From an uncultured Atopobiaceae bacterium (GTDB lineage: Bacteria; Actinomycetota; Coriobacteriia; Coriobacteriales; Atopobiaceae): a stretch of DNA of 45,859 nt. Below are positions 1 through 8,923 of this stretch, piece after piece (position 1 is the stretch's first letter; each line of letters opens with the position of its first letter). The notes below the pieces were generated by a model. The model had not been told where the DNA came from and ran no database searches. It saw only the letters and a list, made by a program, of their open reading frames with translations. The stretch spans positions 1 to 45,859 of the forward strand of contig CAKVON010000011.1 of the NCBI GenBank assembly GCA_934792625.1, read 5' to 3'. A program made the translations under genes and the position numbers.

Positions 1-692
1 AACTTACGCTGTTCCCAAGGGTCAGTAAAACCATCGAACCGGATTTCGGGCTTGGTCTCGCCGGGTTTCGGAAACATCTTGTCGAGCATCGATTTCTTCA
101 CCGTGCACAGCTTGTCGTACTTACGCTGATGAAGGGTGATGAGATGATCGAGCTTGGTAAAAAATTTGCCAAGCTGCTTCTGCTCTACCGCAGAAGGAAC
201 AGGAACGCTCAACTCCATCACCTTGTTTTTGGAGATGTTGAACCTAGAGATTCCCTGAGCCAGCAGAGTGAGATTGGAACGCACTGAACTTGACCTGAGC
301 ATATAGGCAAGGTAATGCGGGTCAAACGTTGAATCTTGCCTGTAACCAAAACAGAAACTGTTGAGGTAAACGTCTTCCAGGTCAGAGAGCCAAACAGAGG
401 ACATTCCGACTTCACCCGGCGTTTCAGATGACACAGTAAAGAACACGTCACCATACGCAACTTGGTTTTGGCTCGAATCAATTTCGACTGCCTCGAGCCG
501 CTTTGTGTCCGTCAGTGGGTTATCGAAGACATTGGTATACGGGATGAACCTTGCATTGCCGTGACCGAAATCCTCTTTGGTTTTGCCGGTCAAACCGCCA
601 TAGGTTGTTCCACAGTTGCCCAACTTACGCTGTTCCCAAGGGTCAGTGAAACCCTCAAAGCGGATTTCTGGGGTATTTTGTTTCCCTGTCAT
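1..692 (-). CDS. hsdS: Type I restriction enzyme specificity subunit HsdS (3' end outside window)
   Basis: Translating the minus strand from the ATG at 692-690 gives an open frame of 230 codons running off base 1. It begins MTGKQNTPEIRFEGF and continues TDPWEQRKL, the conserved opening of an HsdS target-recognition domain. The same motif (IRFDGFTDPWEQRKL) returns at about residues 217-231, just as the sequence ends, after the first TRD and its conserved helical spacer (about residues 165-210, EQKQLGKFFTKLDHLITLHQ). So the first TRD is complete and the second begins at the edge. HsdS sets the DNA target of the HsdM/HsdR complex. The start lies one base after the hsdM stop, so it is translationally coupled. 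A full protein would be about 400 residues. The two motif copies are also near-identical at DNA level (1-26 and 622-647). Confidence 0.9.
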   Translation of the reverse strand, partial: MTGKQNTPEIRFEGFTDPWEQRKLGNCGTTYGGLTGKTKEDFGHGNARFIPYTNVFDNPLTDTKRLEAVEIDSSQNQVAYGDVFFTVSSETPGEVGMSSVWLSDLEDVYLNSFCFGYRQDSTFDPHYLAYMLRSSSVRSNLTLLAQGISRFNISKNKVMELSVPVPSAVEQKQLGKFFTKLDHLITLHQRKYDKLCTVKKSMLDKMFPKPGETKPEIRFDGFTDPWEQRK

Positions 693-693
693 G

Positions 694-3255
694 CTACTCA
701 CCACCCAACAGCTTGCGCAGCTCGGCGACGCCCGCCATGTCGTACTCGTTGCCTCTAAGCTGCCCCAACATGTCTGCCAGCCGGCTTTCTGCATCATCTA
801 TCTGGTTGCACACGTCCGAGTAGGTTGTCGCGTATTTGGCGTTGAGCGCAGCTACCTTCGCGATGAAGTCGCTCACGACGGTTTCGGGAAGGGTCAGGAG
901 CTCGGCCCGCAGCGGCTCTATCCACTTGGCGGCCAGCAGATCGTCGCGCTGGGCGTCGGTTAGGCCCTCGATGACCTCTTTGGTCGTCTCCTCAAGAGCC
1001 GCTCTCGCTTCCTTGTTCGCCTTCTTGAGGCTTTTCTCCTCATCGAGCAGCGCCTGCGCACGAACCAGACCTTGCTCGAAATCGTTTTCAGGGTGCTTTC
1101 CGATAGCCTTCACGGCCTTCTTGAGCTCAGCCGCCACAAACGAACCTTCGTCGTTGACAGCAGCAGAAGACCCCTTGTCCTCCTCGTCGAGGCTCTCGAG
1201 AATCTCGTCTATTTCCTGCGATATTTCGCCCAGGCGAGAATCGCGGGAAGTAATCTTCTTGACGTCTTCGGCAAGCAGTTGCTCTTGCACAAGCGCAAAC
1301 GGCAGGATGCGGCCAGTCCAGCCGTCCTGTACTTCGACGTCTTTGCCGTTCTTCTTCTTGACCACCATGTTCGGATCCACCTTGAGCACGGAGCCTTTCC
1401 CCTCGGTCTGGATGACCTCCAGGTCGCTGGAGATTCCCACCCAGGCATCATCGAGCGCCTGGTAGGCGTCGTAGCTGTCGATAAGGGGTATGCCCGCCAG
1501 CGCGTCTTTCAAAAGCGCCGCGATGATCTCTTCCTCCGCTACGGTATCGACTTCATCGGCGCCGTCTACCAAACGGCTTCGCAGCGTGGCCGGTAAATGG
1601 CTTATCGCATCACGGTAGTCGCCCAGGAAGGCGTGGACGTCGGCGTTTTCCTTCGTCGCTTGCGCAACGTCGTCGACTGCGGGCGTAAGACACGACCCAC
1701 CGGCGTCGCGGTAGAGTTGCCCTTTGAGGCTCGGCCATACCTTCCAGTAGCGCTCAAGCGCGTCGACCTCGGCCTTCGGAACGCCGCCGAACATGGTGGC
1801 GTACACGTCCCAGCTCTCGGCGGCCGCGCTCGAATCCACATAGCGCGGGATGTTGAGGTTATAGTCGTTGGCGCGGATCTCGTCGATGGGAACCAGGCGG
1901 CTGAACTTGTCGACGGTCGCGTTCGTTGTCACGGCGTCGACGATGCGCTTGATGTCGCTTGCTCGCAGCTTGTTGTTCTTGCCCTCTTTCACGAAGTGCT
2001 TGGAGGCATCCACCACCAAAATGTCGCTCGTCTCGCGCTGTTTGCGCAGCACCATGACTATGGTGGGGATGCCCGTGCCGAAGAAGATGTTGGCGGGAAG
2101 GCCTATGATGGCCTGGATGTGGCGGTTCTCCACCAAGTTTTTTCGGATGGCTCCCTCCTCGCCGCCGCGGAACAGCACGCCGTGCGGCAAGACGATGCAC
2201 ATGATGCCGTCAGGGCGCAGGTGGTACAGGTCGTGCAGCAAAAAGGCGTAGTCAGCCTTGGACTTGGGCGCCACGCCGAACCTGAAGCGCGGGTCGAGCT
2301 CCTTGTCTTCCGGGTCCCAGTTCTGAGAATACGGCGGGTTCGACACCACGGCATCGACGAACAGCGGGTCGTAGGTCTCGTCCTTGTTCTCGACCGTATC
2401 GAACCAGGGCCAATCGTCTTCGAGCGTATCGCCGTTTCTGGCCACGATGTTGTCGGGGAGTATTCCGCGCATAACCAGATTCATACGCGTGAGGTTGTAG
2501 GTGTTTTCCTTGAGCTCCTGCGCATAATACTTGATGGAGTCCGGGTTGCCGTTGCGGCGCGCCACGGTTTTACCAATGTTGATAAGCAAACTGCCAGAGC
2601 CGCTTGTGGGGTCGTAGATGGTGATGTTTTCGCGCCCCTCTAGATGCCAAGCCACAATTTCGCTCATGAGCAGAGAGACTTCGTGGGGCGTATAGAACTC
2701 GCCAGCTTTTTTGCCTGCATTCGAAGCGAATTTATCAAGAAGGAACTCGTAGATGTAGCCCAGCACATCGTAGTCGGCTCGGCCGTCCATCGGGATGTCC
2801 TTGATGAGGTAGATGAGGTCGCGAGCAGCTTTGGACTGGCTCCGTGTGTCGGTGCCGAGCTTGGAGAGACCAGTCTGCAGCGTGTCGAAGATGCCGTCGA
2901 AAACGCGCTTGCGGGCGGGGTCGATATTGCGGCTAAAGGCGGAAAGCGCGTCGCGCACGTTCGATATCTCGAAGTCGCCGCCCTTTGCCACCCAGGTGGA
3001 GAAGAGGTTGTTGTAGGCGATGAAGTAGCCGCACTCACCCTTGACGAAATCAACCGTCTCCTCGTCGTCTTCCACCAGGCTGGGCAGGTCCTCCTCGGCG
3101 AAGTCGCGCGCCTTCAGGCGGGCGACTTCGGTCTCGGACAGGAACTTATAGAAGATGAATCCCAGAATGTAGTCCTTGTACTCGTTAGCCTCAATCTTGG
3201 ATCGCATCTTGTTGGCGGACTCCCATATCTTGGAGGCCAGCTGCTGCTTGTTCAT
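694..3255 (-). CDS. hsdM: Type I restriction-modification DNA methyltransferase HsdM
   Basis: 853-residue N6-adenine methyltransferase, the modification subunit of a type I R-M system. The N-terminal HsdM domain starts MNKQQLASKIWESANKMRSK. The catalytic domain has the FYTP signature (about residues 187-190), the SAM-binding motif I DPTSGSG (about 215-221) and the adenine-methylase motif NPPY (about 306-309). A long C-terminal extension (about residue 480 on) is rich in charged, coiled-coil-like helices; extended HsdM proteins of this size exist in the family. The ATG directly abuts the TAG of the upstream gene and its Shine-Dalgarno (GAGGAAAA) lies inside that gene's last codons. hsdS follows after one base. 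No hsdR is visible; it may lie beyond base 1. Confidence 0.95.
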   Translation of the reverse strand: MNKQQLASKIWESANKMRSKIEANEYKDYILGFIFYKFLSETEVARLKARDFAEEDLPSLVEDDEETVDFVKGECGYFIAYNNLFSTWVAKGGDFEISNVRDALSAFSRNIDPARKRVFDGIFDTLQTGLSKLGTDTRSQSKAARDLIYLIKDIPMDGRADYDVLGYIYEFLLDKFASNAGKKAGEFYTPHEVSLLMSEIVAWHLEGRENITIYDPTSGSGSLLINIGKTVARRNGNPDSIKYYAQELKENTYNLTRMNLVMRGILPDNIVARNGDTLEDDWPWFDTVENKDETYDPLFVDAVVSNPPYSQNWDPEDKELDPRFRFGVAPKSKADYAFLLHDLYHLRPDGIMCIVLPHGVLFRGGEEGAIRKNLVENRHIQAIIGLPANIFFGTGIPTIVMVLRKQRETSDILVVDASKHFVKEGKNNKLRASDIKRIVDAVTTNATVDKFSRLVPIDEIRANDYNLNIPRYVDSSAAAESWDVYATMFGGVPKAEVDALERYWKVWPSLKGQLYRDAGGSCLTPAVDDVAQATKENADVHAFLGDYRDAISHLPATLRSRLVDGADEVDTVAEEEIIAALLKDALAGIPLIDSYDAYQALDDAWVGISSDLEVIQTEGKGSVLKVDPNMVVKKKNGKDVEVQDGWTGRILPFALVQEQLLAEDVKKITSRDSRLGEISQEIDEILESLDEEDKGSSAAVNDEGSFVAAELKKAVKAIGKHPENDFEQGLVRAQALLDEEKSLKKANKEARAALEETTKEVIEGLTDAQRDDLLAAKWIEPLRAELLTLPETVVSDFIAKVAALNAKYATTYSDVCNQIDDAESRLADMLGQLRGNEYDMAGVAELRKLLGGE

Positions 3256-4089
3256 CTAGTTTTCCTCGCTTCTATAGACTTGGTTGAGCGTTTCTCCATC
3301 GTCGCTTACCCATTCGGTCCAGCCGTTCTGGCTGCCGCCGAGCACGAACACCGCCGCGGCGCTGGGCGTCGGGAACTCAAGGTCCTCGGCGAGCTCTGCG
3401 ATGCCGCCCGAATCGCCGAAGACCTCTCTGCGCGCGGCCGCGACGCCCGCGTTCTTCAGCACGGGCCTCGAGAGGTTCACTTTCGAACCGGCGAGCACAG
3501 TGAAGTGCCCGGTGGCCTTCTCGTAGCGCCCCGCCCCGCGTATGCCGTTCTTCTTCGTGTGGAAGACCGCCGGCGCACCCGCAGGACCCTGGTCGACCCT
3601 GTCGAGGTCGTACCCCAGAGCCGCCATCCTGAAGAGGATCCTCTCGTGCAGGCGCTCGACGGCCTCTTCCTTGTACGGGTCGACGTAGGGCTTTGGTGTC
3701 GCCGAGTTGTCGGTCTCGTACGAGCCGTGGGTGCGCACGTAGTCAATCGCCTTCGCCTCGAGGACGTCCAGCGCGTCCCTGCTGATGTTCTGGTCGTCGT
3801 CGAGGAACATGATGGCCCTGTTCCAGAACTCCTTCTTCGCCTTGTGCGCGTCGAGCCGGGCGATGCCCTGGGTCGTCTGCCCCGCGTAGACGCGGCTCAC
3901 GTTGCCGTGGTCCTCGTCGAGCAGGTAGTAGATGCCGCGCTGTGGGATGTTCGGCAGTGACTTCGCCTCGGCGAGGTCGTCCCTCGGAACGACGATGGTC
4001 ACGAGCGACTCGCCGTCGATGCGGCAGATGCGGATGCGGTCCGGCTGAGCGTCTATGAGCTGGACGGTGAGAGTCTTGACCCGAATCAT
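3256..4089 (-). CDS. GIY-YIG nuclease-family protein with C-terminal DUF4357
   Basis: 277 residues. About residues 50-75 contain GIYYLLDEDHGNVSRVYAGQ, which fits the GIY-YIG core (GIYYL ... VYAGQT). The C-terminal 110 residues fit DUF4357 (GAGRYEK, then SAAAVFVLGGSQNGWTEW), a domain often found beside restriction-modification genes. I chose ATG at 4089, which has AAGGGGG 8 bases upstream; a GTG at 4095 overlapping the previous stop codon is an alternative adding two residues. It sits between the RHH protein and hsdM with no gap, so it is part of the R-M operon. Its role could be an accessory nuclease or a non-catalytic DNA-binding factor; catalytic competence cannot be judged from the motif alone. 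Confidence 0.8.
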   Translation of the reverse strand: MIRVKTLTVQLIDAQPDRIRICRIDGESLVTIVVPRDDLAEAKSLPNIPQRGIYYLLDEDHGNVSRVYAGQTTQGIARLDAHKAKKEFWNRAIMFLDDDQNISRDALDVLEAKAIDYVRTHGSYETDNSATPKPYVDPYKEEAVERLHERILFRMAALGYDLDRVDQGPAGAPAVFHTKKNGIRGAGRYEKATGHFTVLAGSKVNLSRPVLKNAGVAAARREVFGDSGGIAELAEDLEFPTPSAAAVFVLGGSQNGWTEWVSDDGETLNQVYRSEEN

Positions 4090-4091
4090 GC

Positions 4092-4316
4092 TCACACCCC
4101 CTTCTTCGCGAGCTCTTCGATCATGCAGGTGCGCACGAAGGCGGAAAAGCTCATGCCTCGCAGCGTAGCCTCCTCTTTTGCCGCGTCGCGCAGGGTGTCG
4201 GGGATGCGCAGGGTCACGGAGACCTGGTCGCCGTTCACCAGGAAGCTCCTGATCTCGGTCTCGTCGGGATTGCCCTTGATGAGCTCCTTGTAACTGTCAG
4301 GCACCTGCGCTCCCAT
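4092..4316 (-). CDS. Small ribbon-helix-helix (CopG/Arc-type) DNA-binding protein
   Basis: 74 residues starting MGAQVPDSYKELIKG. The C-terminal half, VSVTLRIPDTLRDAAKEEA then LRGMSFSAFVRTCMIEELAK, has the short beta-strand plus two-helix pattern of RHH regulators. It is the first gene of the R-M operon and its stop overlaps the next gene's start region, so it may be an autoregulator of the operon or an antitoxin-like protein. A longer open frame upstream (to 4841) exists, but that part reads like random GC-rich shadow and crosses the IS remnant, so I placed the start at 4316. The Shine-Dalgarno is weak. Confidence 0.7.
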   Translation of the reverse strand: MGAQVPDSYKELIKGNPDETEIRSFLVNGDQVSVTLRIPDTLRDAAKEEATLRGMSFSAFVRTCMIEELAKKGV

Positions 4317-4341
4317 CGCTCGAAATGCAATACAAATGCGT

Positions 4342-4355
4342 TTACAGCATTGTAA
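4342..4355. promoter_or_regulatory. Inverted repeat TTACAGCATTGTAA, candidate operator of the R-M operon
   Basis: Perfect 5-bp arms (TTACA/TGTAA) around a 4-nt centre, 26 bases upstream of the RHH gene start, in an AT-rich patch that may also hold the promoter. RHH proteins commonly bind such sites at their own promoters; autoregulation is inference. The rest of 4356-4557 shows nothing recognisable. Confidence 0.35.
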
Positions 4356-4557
4356 CGCGGCAGTACGCCGCAGTACTGGGAATGGGGGGATAGCCGATGT
4401 CCAAGCTCTATATGAGCGTGGGTGGCGAGGGAGCTCCGATTGGGCTTGGATGGCACCCCTCGTCCCGATTCCATCTCTTGGCTCCTCCGCGTAAAGAGCC
4501 ACGTTATGCGCTTCTGGGATATGCGTGGCATCACCAATGCGCTCGACGCACTTTGGG

Positions 4558-4920
4558 GGTGTGGACAGATAGTTGGACCACGTAGTGATCCTGACTGTGG
4601 AGGTCTGCATGTATGACGGGGGGACGGTGGAGCTGCTCCCCCATGCCCTTGAGGAGGGCATGGGGACCGAGAAGGCGAGCGGGCTCTGCGGGGTCAGGCC
4701 GCGCACGGCGTACGGACTGGGCTGTCGGCGGATGCTTTGCAGCCACGCATCGCCGCCGTGTCTCTGGGACACCAGGATCTCGGGCGGGGTGGGCACACGG
4801 GAGAAGGGACTCCACATGGCAGGGATGGACGGGCCTACCACAAGCAGCCGAGGACGTCCCGGGAGGATCTCAAGGTCGAGGTGGCGGGTTGCCGGCTTGG
4901 TACAACTCGGGGAGGTTTAA
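4558..4920 (+). pseudogene. Probable decayed IS3-type transposase OrfA remnant
   Basis: A frame from ATG 4609 (Shine-Dalgarno GGAGG 7 bases upstream) reads MYDGGTVELLPHALEEGMG then TEKASGLCGVRPRTAY. This resembles the N-terminal helix-turn-helix of OrfA-type transposases (a short activation helix followed by a 'LCGVPxSTAYRW'-like recognition helix), but after about 45 residues it degenerates into sequence without family character, and no OrfB follows. Just upstream, 4561-4583 (GTGGACAGATAGTTGGACCA) looks like an IS end. No second end or target duplication is visible. Apart from this and the terminator at 4969-5005, 4356-5088 contains no gene I can support. Confidence 0.4.
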
Positions 4921-4968
4921 GCGTTTCCCTGAGGGTGCGATCCGACCGGACGACCGACTACAAAAGGC

Positions 4969-5005
4969 GGGCGGCACGGGAACTGCTTCCGTTCCCGTGC
5001 CGCCC
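4969..5005 (-). terminator. Rho-independent terminator of the DUF1846 gene
   Basis: Perfect 15-bp GC-rich stem (4969-4983 with 4991-5005) and 7-nt loop. On the minus strand it is followed by GCC and TTTTGTAG. It lies 84 bases after the stop at 5089. Confidence 0.85.
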
Positions 5006-5088
5006 GTGACGCGCTTCTATACGACATGCCTGTCCGCTAGGCCATCAGGCATGGTCCTGCGTCGCCGATCGCCCGTGGCGGCTAGTCC

Positions 5089-6570
5089 CTAGCGGTGGTA
5101 GAACGACCCGCGCTCGAACTTGGGCTCGCAGCAGACGTTGATGCCCAGCTCGCGGTAGACGTTCTCGTCGGTAGGGGACACGATTACCGAGAAGTACGCG
5201 TCGCAGCCGCGAAGCATACCGGTGGCGTCGATCGCCTTGGCGGCGTCCTCGTTGGTCGCCGAGCTGATGGACAGCGCGATCAGCGTCTCGTCCGAGTGCA
5301 GGCGCGGGTTGCGGCTGTGCAGGTGCTCGGTCTTGAGGTGGCAGATGGACTCGATGGCCTCCTCGTTCATGATGGGCTTGTCGCACGACAGACCTGCCAT
5401 GCGCTTGAGCGCGTTGATGAGAAGCGACGACGCGGCGCCCATGAGGTCGCTGGTGCTGCCGGTGACGAGGCTTCCGTCGGGCAGGACCATGGCGCCGGCG
5501 GGTTTGCCGGTGACCTCCTCCTGCAGCAGGGCGGCCGCGTGCGCCGGCGACAGGTTCTCGTCGACGCCGACCTCCTTCATCAGGAGGTTGGCCTTGGCCA
5601 GCTCGGCCTCGCCGACGCCGGTGCGCTGGATCTTCTCGGCAATCTGGAAGTAGCGGCGCACGATCTCGTTGCGCGAGGCCTCGCGGCACGCGTCGTCGTC
5701 GATGATGCAGTCGCCCACGGTGTTGACGCCCATGTCGGTGGGGGAGGCGTACGGGCTCTCGCCCATGATCTTCTCCATCATGGAGCGCAGGACCGGGAAG
5801 GTCTCGACGTCGCGGTTGTAGTTGACGCAGACCTTGTCGTAGGCCTCCAGGTGGAAGGGGTCGATCACGTTGTTGTCGTCGAGGTCGAGCGTGGCGGCCT
5901 CGTAGGCGACGTTGACGGGGTGCTTGAGCGGGAGGTTCCACACGGGGAACGTCTCGAACTTGGCGTAGCCGGCCGTGACGCCGCGCTTGTACTCGTTGTA
6001 GAGCTGCGACAGGCACACCGCGAGCTTGCCCGAGCCGGGGCCGGGGGCGCTCACCACGACGAGCGGGCGGGTGGTGCGCACGTAGTCGTTGGCGCCGAAT
6101 CCCTCGTCGCTCACGATGCGCTCGACGGCGGTGGGGTAGCCCTTGATGGGGTAGTGGCGGTAGACGGGGATGCCGAGCGACTCCAGGCGCGCCTGGTAGG
6201 CCTCGGCCTTCATCTGGCCCGAGAAGCGCGTGATGACCACGCCGCCGATCGCCAGGCCCATGCCGCGGAAGACGTCCATCAGGCGCAGGACGTCGTCCTC
6301 GTAGGCGATGCCGATGTCGCCGCGGCGCTTGCCGGACTCGATGTCGTTGGCGTTGATCGCGAAGACGACCTCGGCGTCGTCGGCCAGAAGCTCGAGCATG
6401 CGGGCCTTGGAGTCGGGCTCGAAGCCGGGCAGGACGCGGGAGGCGTGGTAGTCGTCGAAGAGCTTGCCGCCGAACTCGAGGTAGAGCTTGCCGCCGAACT
6501 GCGCGATGCGCTGACGAATCTTTTGGGCCTGAACCTCGAGGTACTTATCGTTGTCGAAACCGCGGCGCAT
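5089..6570 (-). CDS. DUF1846 family protein
   Basis: 493 residues, the usual length of the DUF1846 family. It opens MRRGFDNDKYLEVQAQKIRQ and carries the family blocks LYLEFGGKLFDDYHASRVLP, SAPGPGSGKLAVCLSQLYNE (a glycine-rich P-loop-like stretch at about residue 172) and VNTVGDCIIDDDACREASRN. Structures exist for the family, but its biochemical function is not settled as far as I know. The P-loop-like segment hints at nucleotide or phosphate binding; this is inference. It is a single gene with its own strong terminator, divergent from cysK. Confidence 0.9.
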   Translation of the reverse strand: MRRGFDNDKYLEVQAQKIRQRIAQFGGKLYLEFGGKLFDDYHASRVLPGFEPDSKARMLELLADDAEVVFAINANDIESGKRRGDIGIAYEDDVLRLMDVFRGMGLAIGGVVITRFSGQMKAEAYQARLESLGIPVYRHYPIKGYPTAVERIVSDEGFGANDYVRTTRPLVVVSAPGPGSGKLAVCLSQLYNEYKRGVTAGYAKFETFPVWNLPLKHPVNVAYEAATLDLDDNNVIDPFHLEAYDKVCVNYNRDVETFPVLRSMMEKIMGESPYASPTDMGVNTVGDCIIDDDACREASRNEIVRRYFQIAEKIQRTGVGEAELAKANLLMKEVGVDENLSPAHAAALLQEEVTGKPAGAMVLPDGSLVTGSTSDLMGAASSLLINALKRMAGLSCDKPIMNEEAIESICHLKTEHLHSRNPRLHSDETLIALSISSATNEDAAKAIDATGMLRGCDAYFSVIVSPTDENVYRELGINVCCEPKFERGSFYHR

Positions 6571-6790
6571 GTTCGGCGTGCCTCCCTGTGACGTGTGATT
6601 CTGACGCGAGGCACTCCGACGGGCGACGGACGGGCGTCTTGCCGGCGGTGTCCTCGCAGTCGGGACTCCCTATGATATCCCGTTATCGGAAGGCCGCATA
6701 GGTTATTCTTAAATCCTAGTTGCCTGGTGGGGTTTATAGTGCCACACTCCATCCCAACCAAACGGAAACCCACCACGGAGAGGAAGCAAC

Positions 6791-7699
<909 letters not shown>

Positions 7700-7784
7700 G
7701 GGCTTGGGGCCTGCGGGGCCGCGAGCTGCGGGACGCCTGCCGCCTCGTGGCACTTCTCGGCAGGTGACGATTGTGTTTCCTGAG

Positions 7785-7813
7785 TTGACGCGCCGGGCGC
7801 CGCGGCGTATAAA
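7785..7813 (+). promoter_or_regulatory. Sigma-70-type promoter for the cysE leader
   Basis: TTGACG (7785-7790), a 17-base spacer and TATAAA (7808-7813), a near-consensus pair. Transcription would start near 7820, giving a roughly 290-nt leader before cysE that contains the cysteine-rich ORF. Confidence 0.75.
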
Positions 7814-7868
7814 CGTTGCAAGCCTAAATACCTCCGCTCAGGTATGAATTAAAGGGAGAGACTAACGG

Positions 7869-7958
7869 ATGAAGCTAGACGTGGCATATGCCCTCGCAGC
7901 CTGCGCCTGTTGTCGCGACTGTCGATCGTGCCCGTCCCGCATCCGTGAAACTTGCTAG
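7869..7958 (+). CDS. Cysteine-rich leader peptide upstream of cysE (29 residues)
   Basis: ATG at 7869, TAG at 7956-7958. The peptide begins MKLDVAYALAACACCRDC and has Cys at positions 12, 14, 15, 18, 21 and 29, six in 18 residues, with the last Cys codon directly before the stop. Shine-Dalgarno AAGGGAGAG ends 9 bases upstream. It lies 56 bases after the predicted -10 and 151 bases before cysE, with mutually exclusive hairpins between. A Cys-rich ORF ahead of a cysteine-biosynthesis gene is the hallmark of ribosome-mediated attenuation: ribosomes stall at Cys codons when Cys-tRNA is scarce. Cysteine-responsive leader peptides are described in mycobacteria; none is known to me for this lineage. 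Translation is inferred, not shown. Confidence 0.65.
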   Translation: MKLDVAYALAACACCRDCRSCPSRIRETC

Positions 7959-7967
7959 CAGACTCAC

Positions 7968-8060
7968 GAGGCGGCACGGGCAACCGGGCCGCCTCCCTGT
8001 TGAGCCATGTGTGGGGCAGTCCGTCCGCGGGCTGCCCTTTGCATAAGGGCCCGCGGGACC
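7968..8060 (+). promoter_or_regulatory. cysE: Candidate attenuator of cysE (alternative hairpins)
   Basis: Three structures follow the leader ORF. Hairpin A, 7968-7975 with 7988-7995 (GAGGCGGC/GCCGCCTC), has a GCAA tetraloop after an inner 3-bp stem. Hairpin B, 8014-8019 with 8032-8037 (GGGCAG/CTGCCC plus an inner CCG/CGG), is followed by TTT at 8038-8040 and is a possible terminator. Hairpin C pairs 8021-8040 with 8046-8060 (CCCTT/AAGGG, GCGGG/CCCGC, GTCC/GGAC), consumes the 3' arm of B and so excludes it. The T-tract after B is short, so control could instead be Rho-linked or translational. Confidence 0.45.
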
Positions 8061-8108
8061 GCGAGATCACGAGACCGCGCCGGCCTGGCGCAAAGCTTGG
8101 GGGAAGCA

Positions 8109-8825
8109 ATGGAGAGGGTCGCAACACAGCCTGTCATGTCCGACATGCGCGCCATGCGTGACGAGCCTGGCGCGCCTGCCGAGAAGGACCGTGGGGTTGC
8201 AGGCTCCGCCGCGGCGGCGCCCGCGCGCCTGACGATCCGCGAGCGGATGCGCGAGGACGTCGACGCCGTCATGAGGCTCGACCCCTCCGCCGAGTCGCGT
8301 CGCGACGTCTTGCTGCACTCGAACGGCCTGCACGCCGTGTGGGCCTACCGCGTCCAGCACTGGCTGTGGCAGCGCGGCCGCAAGGGCCTGGCAATGTTTC
8401 TCGCGCGTCGCAGCCGCCGTCGCTACGGCGTCGAGATCCACCCCGCGGCCACCATCGGGCGTAGGCTCGTGATCGACCACGGCATGGGCATCGTCATCGG
8501 CGCCACCACGATCATCGGCGACGACTGCCTCATCTACCAGGGCGTGACCCTGGGCATGACGGGAAAGCACGCCGGCAAGCGCCACCCGACCCTGGGCGAC
8601 GACGTCATGGTCGGCGCCAACGCCGTGGTGCTCGGCAACATCAACGTGGGCTCGGGCGCCAAGGTCGGCGCGGGCGCGGTCGTGGTGTGCGACGTCGACT
8701 GCGGCGACACGGTCGTCGGCGTGCCGGCGAGGCCGGTGCCGTGCATGAGGCACCGCAACGCGTTCGTGCTGCGCCTGACCGACCAGCTCGACGGCGAGAA
8801 CGTGCGCTGGAGCTGCGCTCTGTAG
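8109..8825 (+). CDS. cysE: Serine O-acetyltransferase
   Basis: 238 residues; acetylates serine with acetyl-CoA, making the CysK substrate. After a variable 45-residue N-terminus comes the helical domain (about 45-95), then a left-handed beta-helix with hexapeptide repeats (about 105-200), including IDHGMGIVIGATTIIGDDC and VTLGMTGKHAGKRHPTLGDD, the latter being the family's catalytic and acetyl-CoA region. The start at 8109 has GGGGGAAG upstream; an in-frame ATG at 8007 would add 34 residues of low-complexity sequence that overlaps the leader hairpins, so I rejected it. Expression is probably controlled through the leader described at 7869-8060. A bidirectional terminator follows. Confidence 0.95.
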   Translation: MERVATQPVMSDMRAMRDEPGAPAEKDRGVAGSAAAAPARLTIRERMREDVDAVMRLDPSAESRRDVLLHSNGLHAVWAYRVQHWLWQRGRKGLAMFLARRSRRRYGVEIHPAATIGRRLVIDHGMGIVIGATTIIGDDCLIYQGVTLGMTGKHAGKRHPTLGDDVMVGANAVVLGNINVGSGAKVGAGAVVVCDVDCGDTVVGVPARPVPCMRHRNAFVLRLTDQLDGENVRWSCAL

Positions 8826-8853
8826 CCGTGCGTCGCAGCCAAGCTCGCAACGC

Positions 8854-8888
8854 AAAGGGGGCCCGCCAACAAGGCGAGCCCCCCTTTT
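8854..8888. terminator. Bidirectional terminator between cysE and the DUF89 gene
   Basis: AAAGGGGGC (8854-8862) pairs with GCCCCCCTTTT (8878-8888) with an inner CGCC/GGCG extension. There are T-tracts on both strands, between convergent genes. Confidence 0.85.
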
Positions 8889-8923
8889 GCATGCAACGGG
8901 TGGAGAAGCGCTGACGTTCGCCG

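Noticed and set aside
218..481. 87-codon minus ORF inside the hsdS region
   Set aside because: It is an out-of-frame reading; the HsdS frame (with the TDPWEQRKL motifs) is continuous through it.
4317..4841. N-terminal extension of the RHH ORF to 4841
   Set aside because: It crosses the operator-like palindrome and the IS remnant and has no family character; the 74-residue protein is a complete RHH unit.
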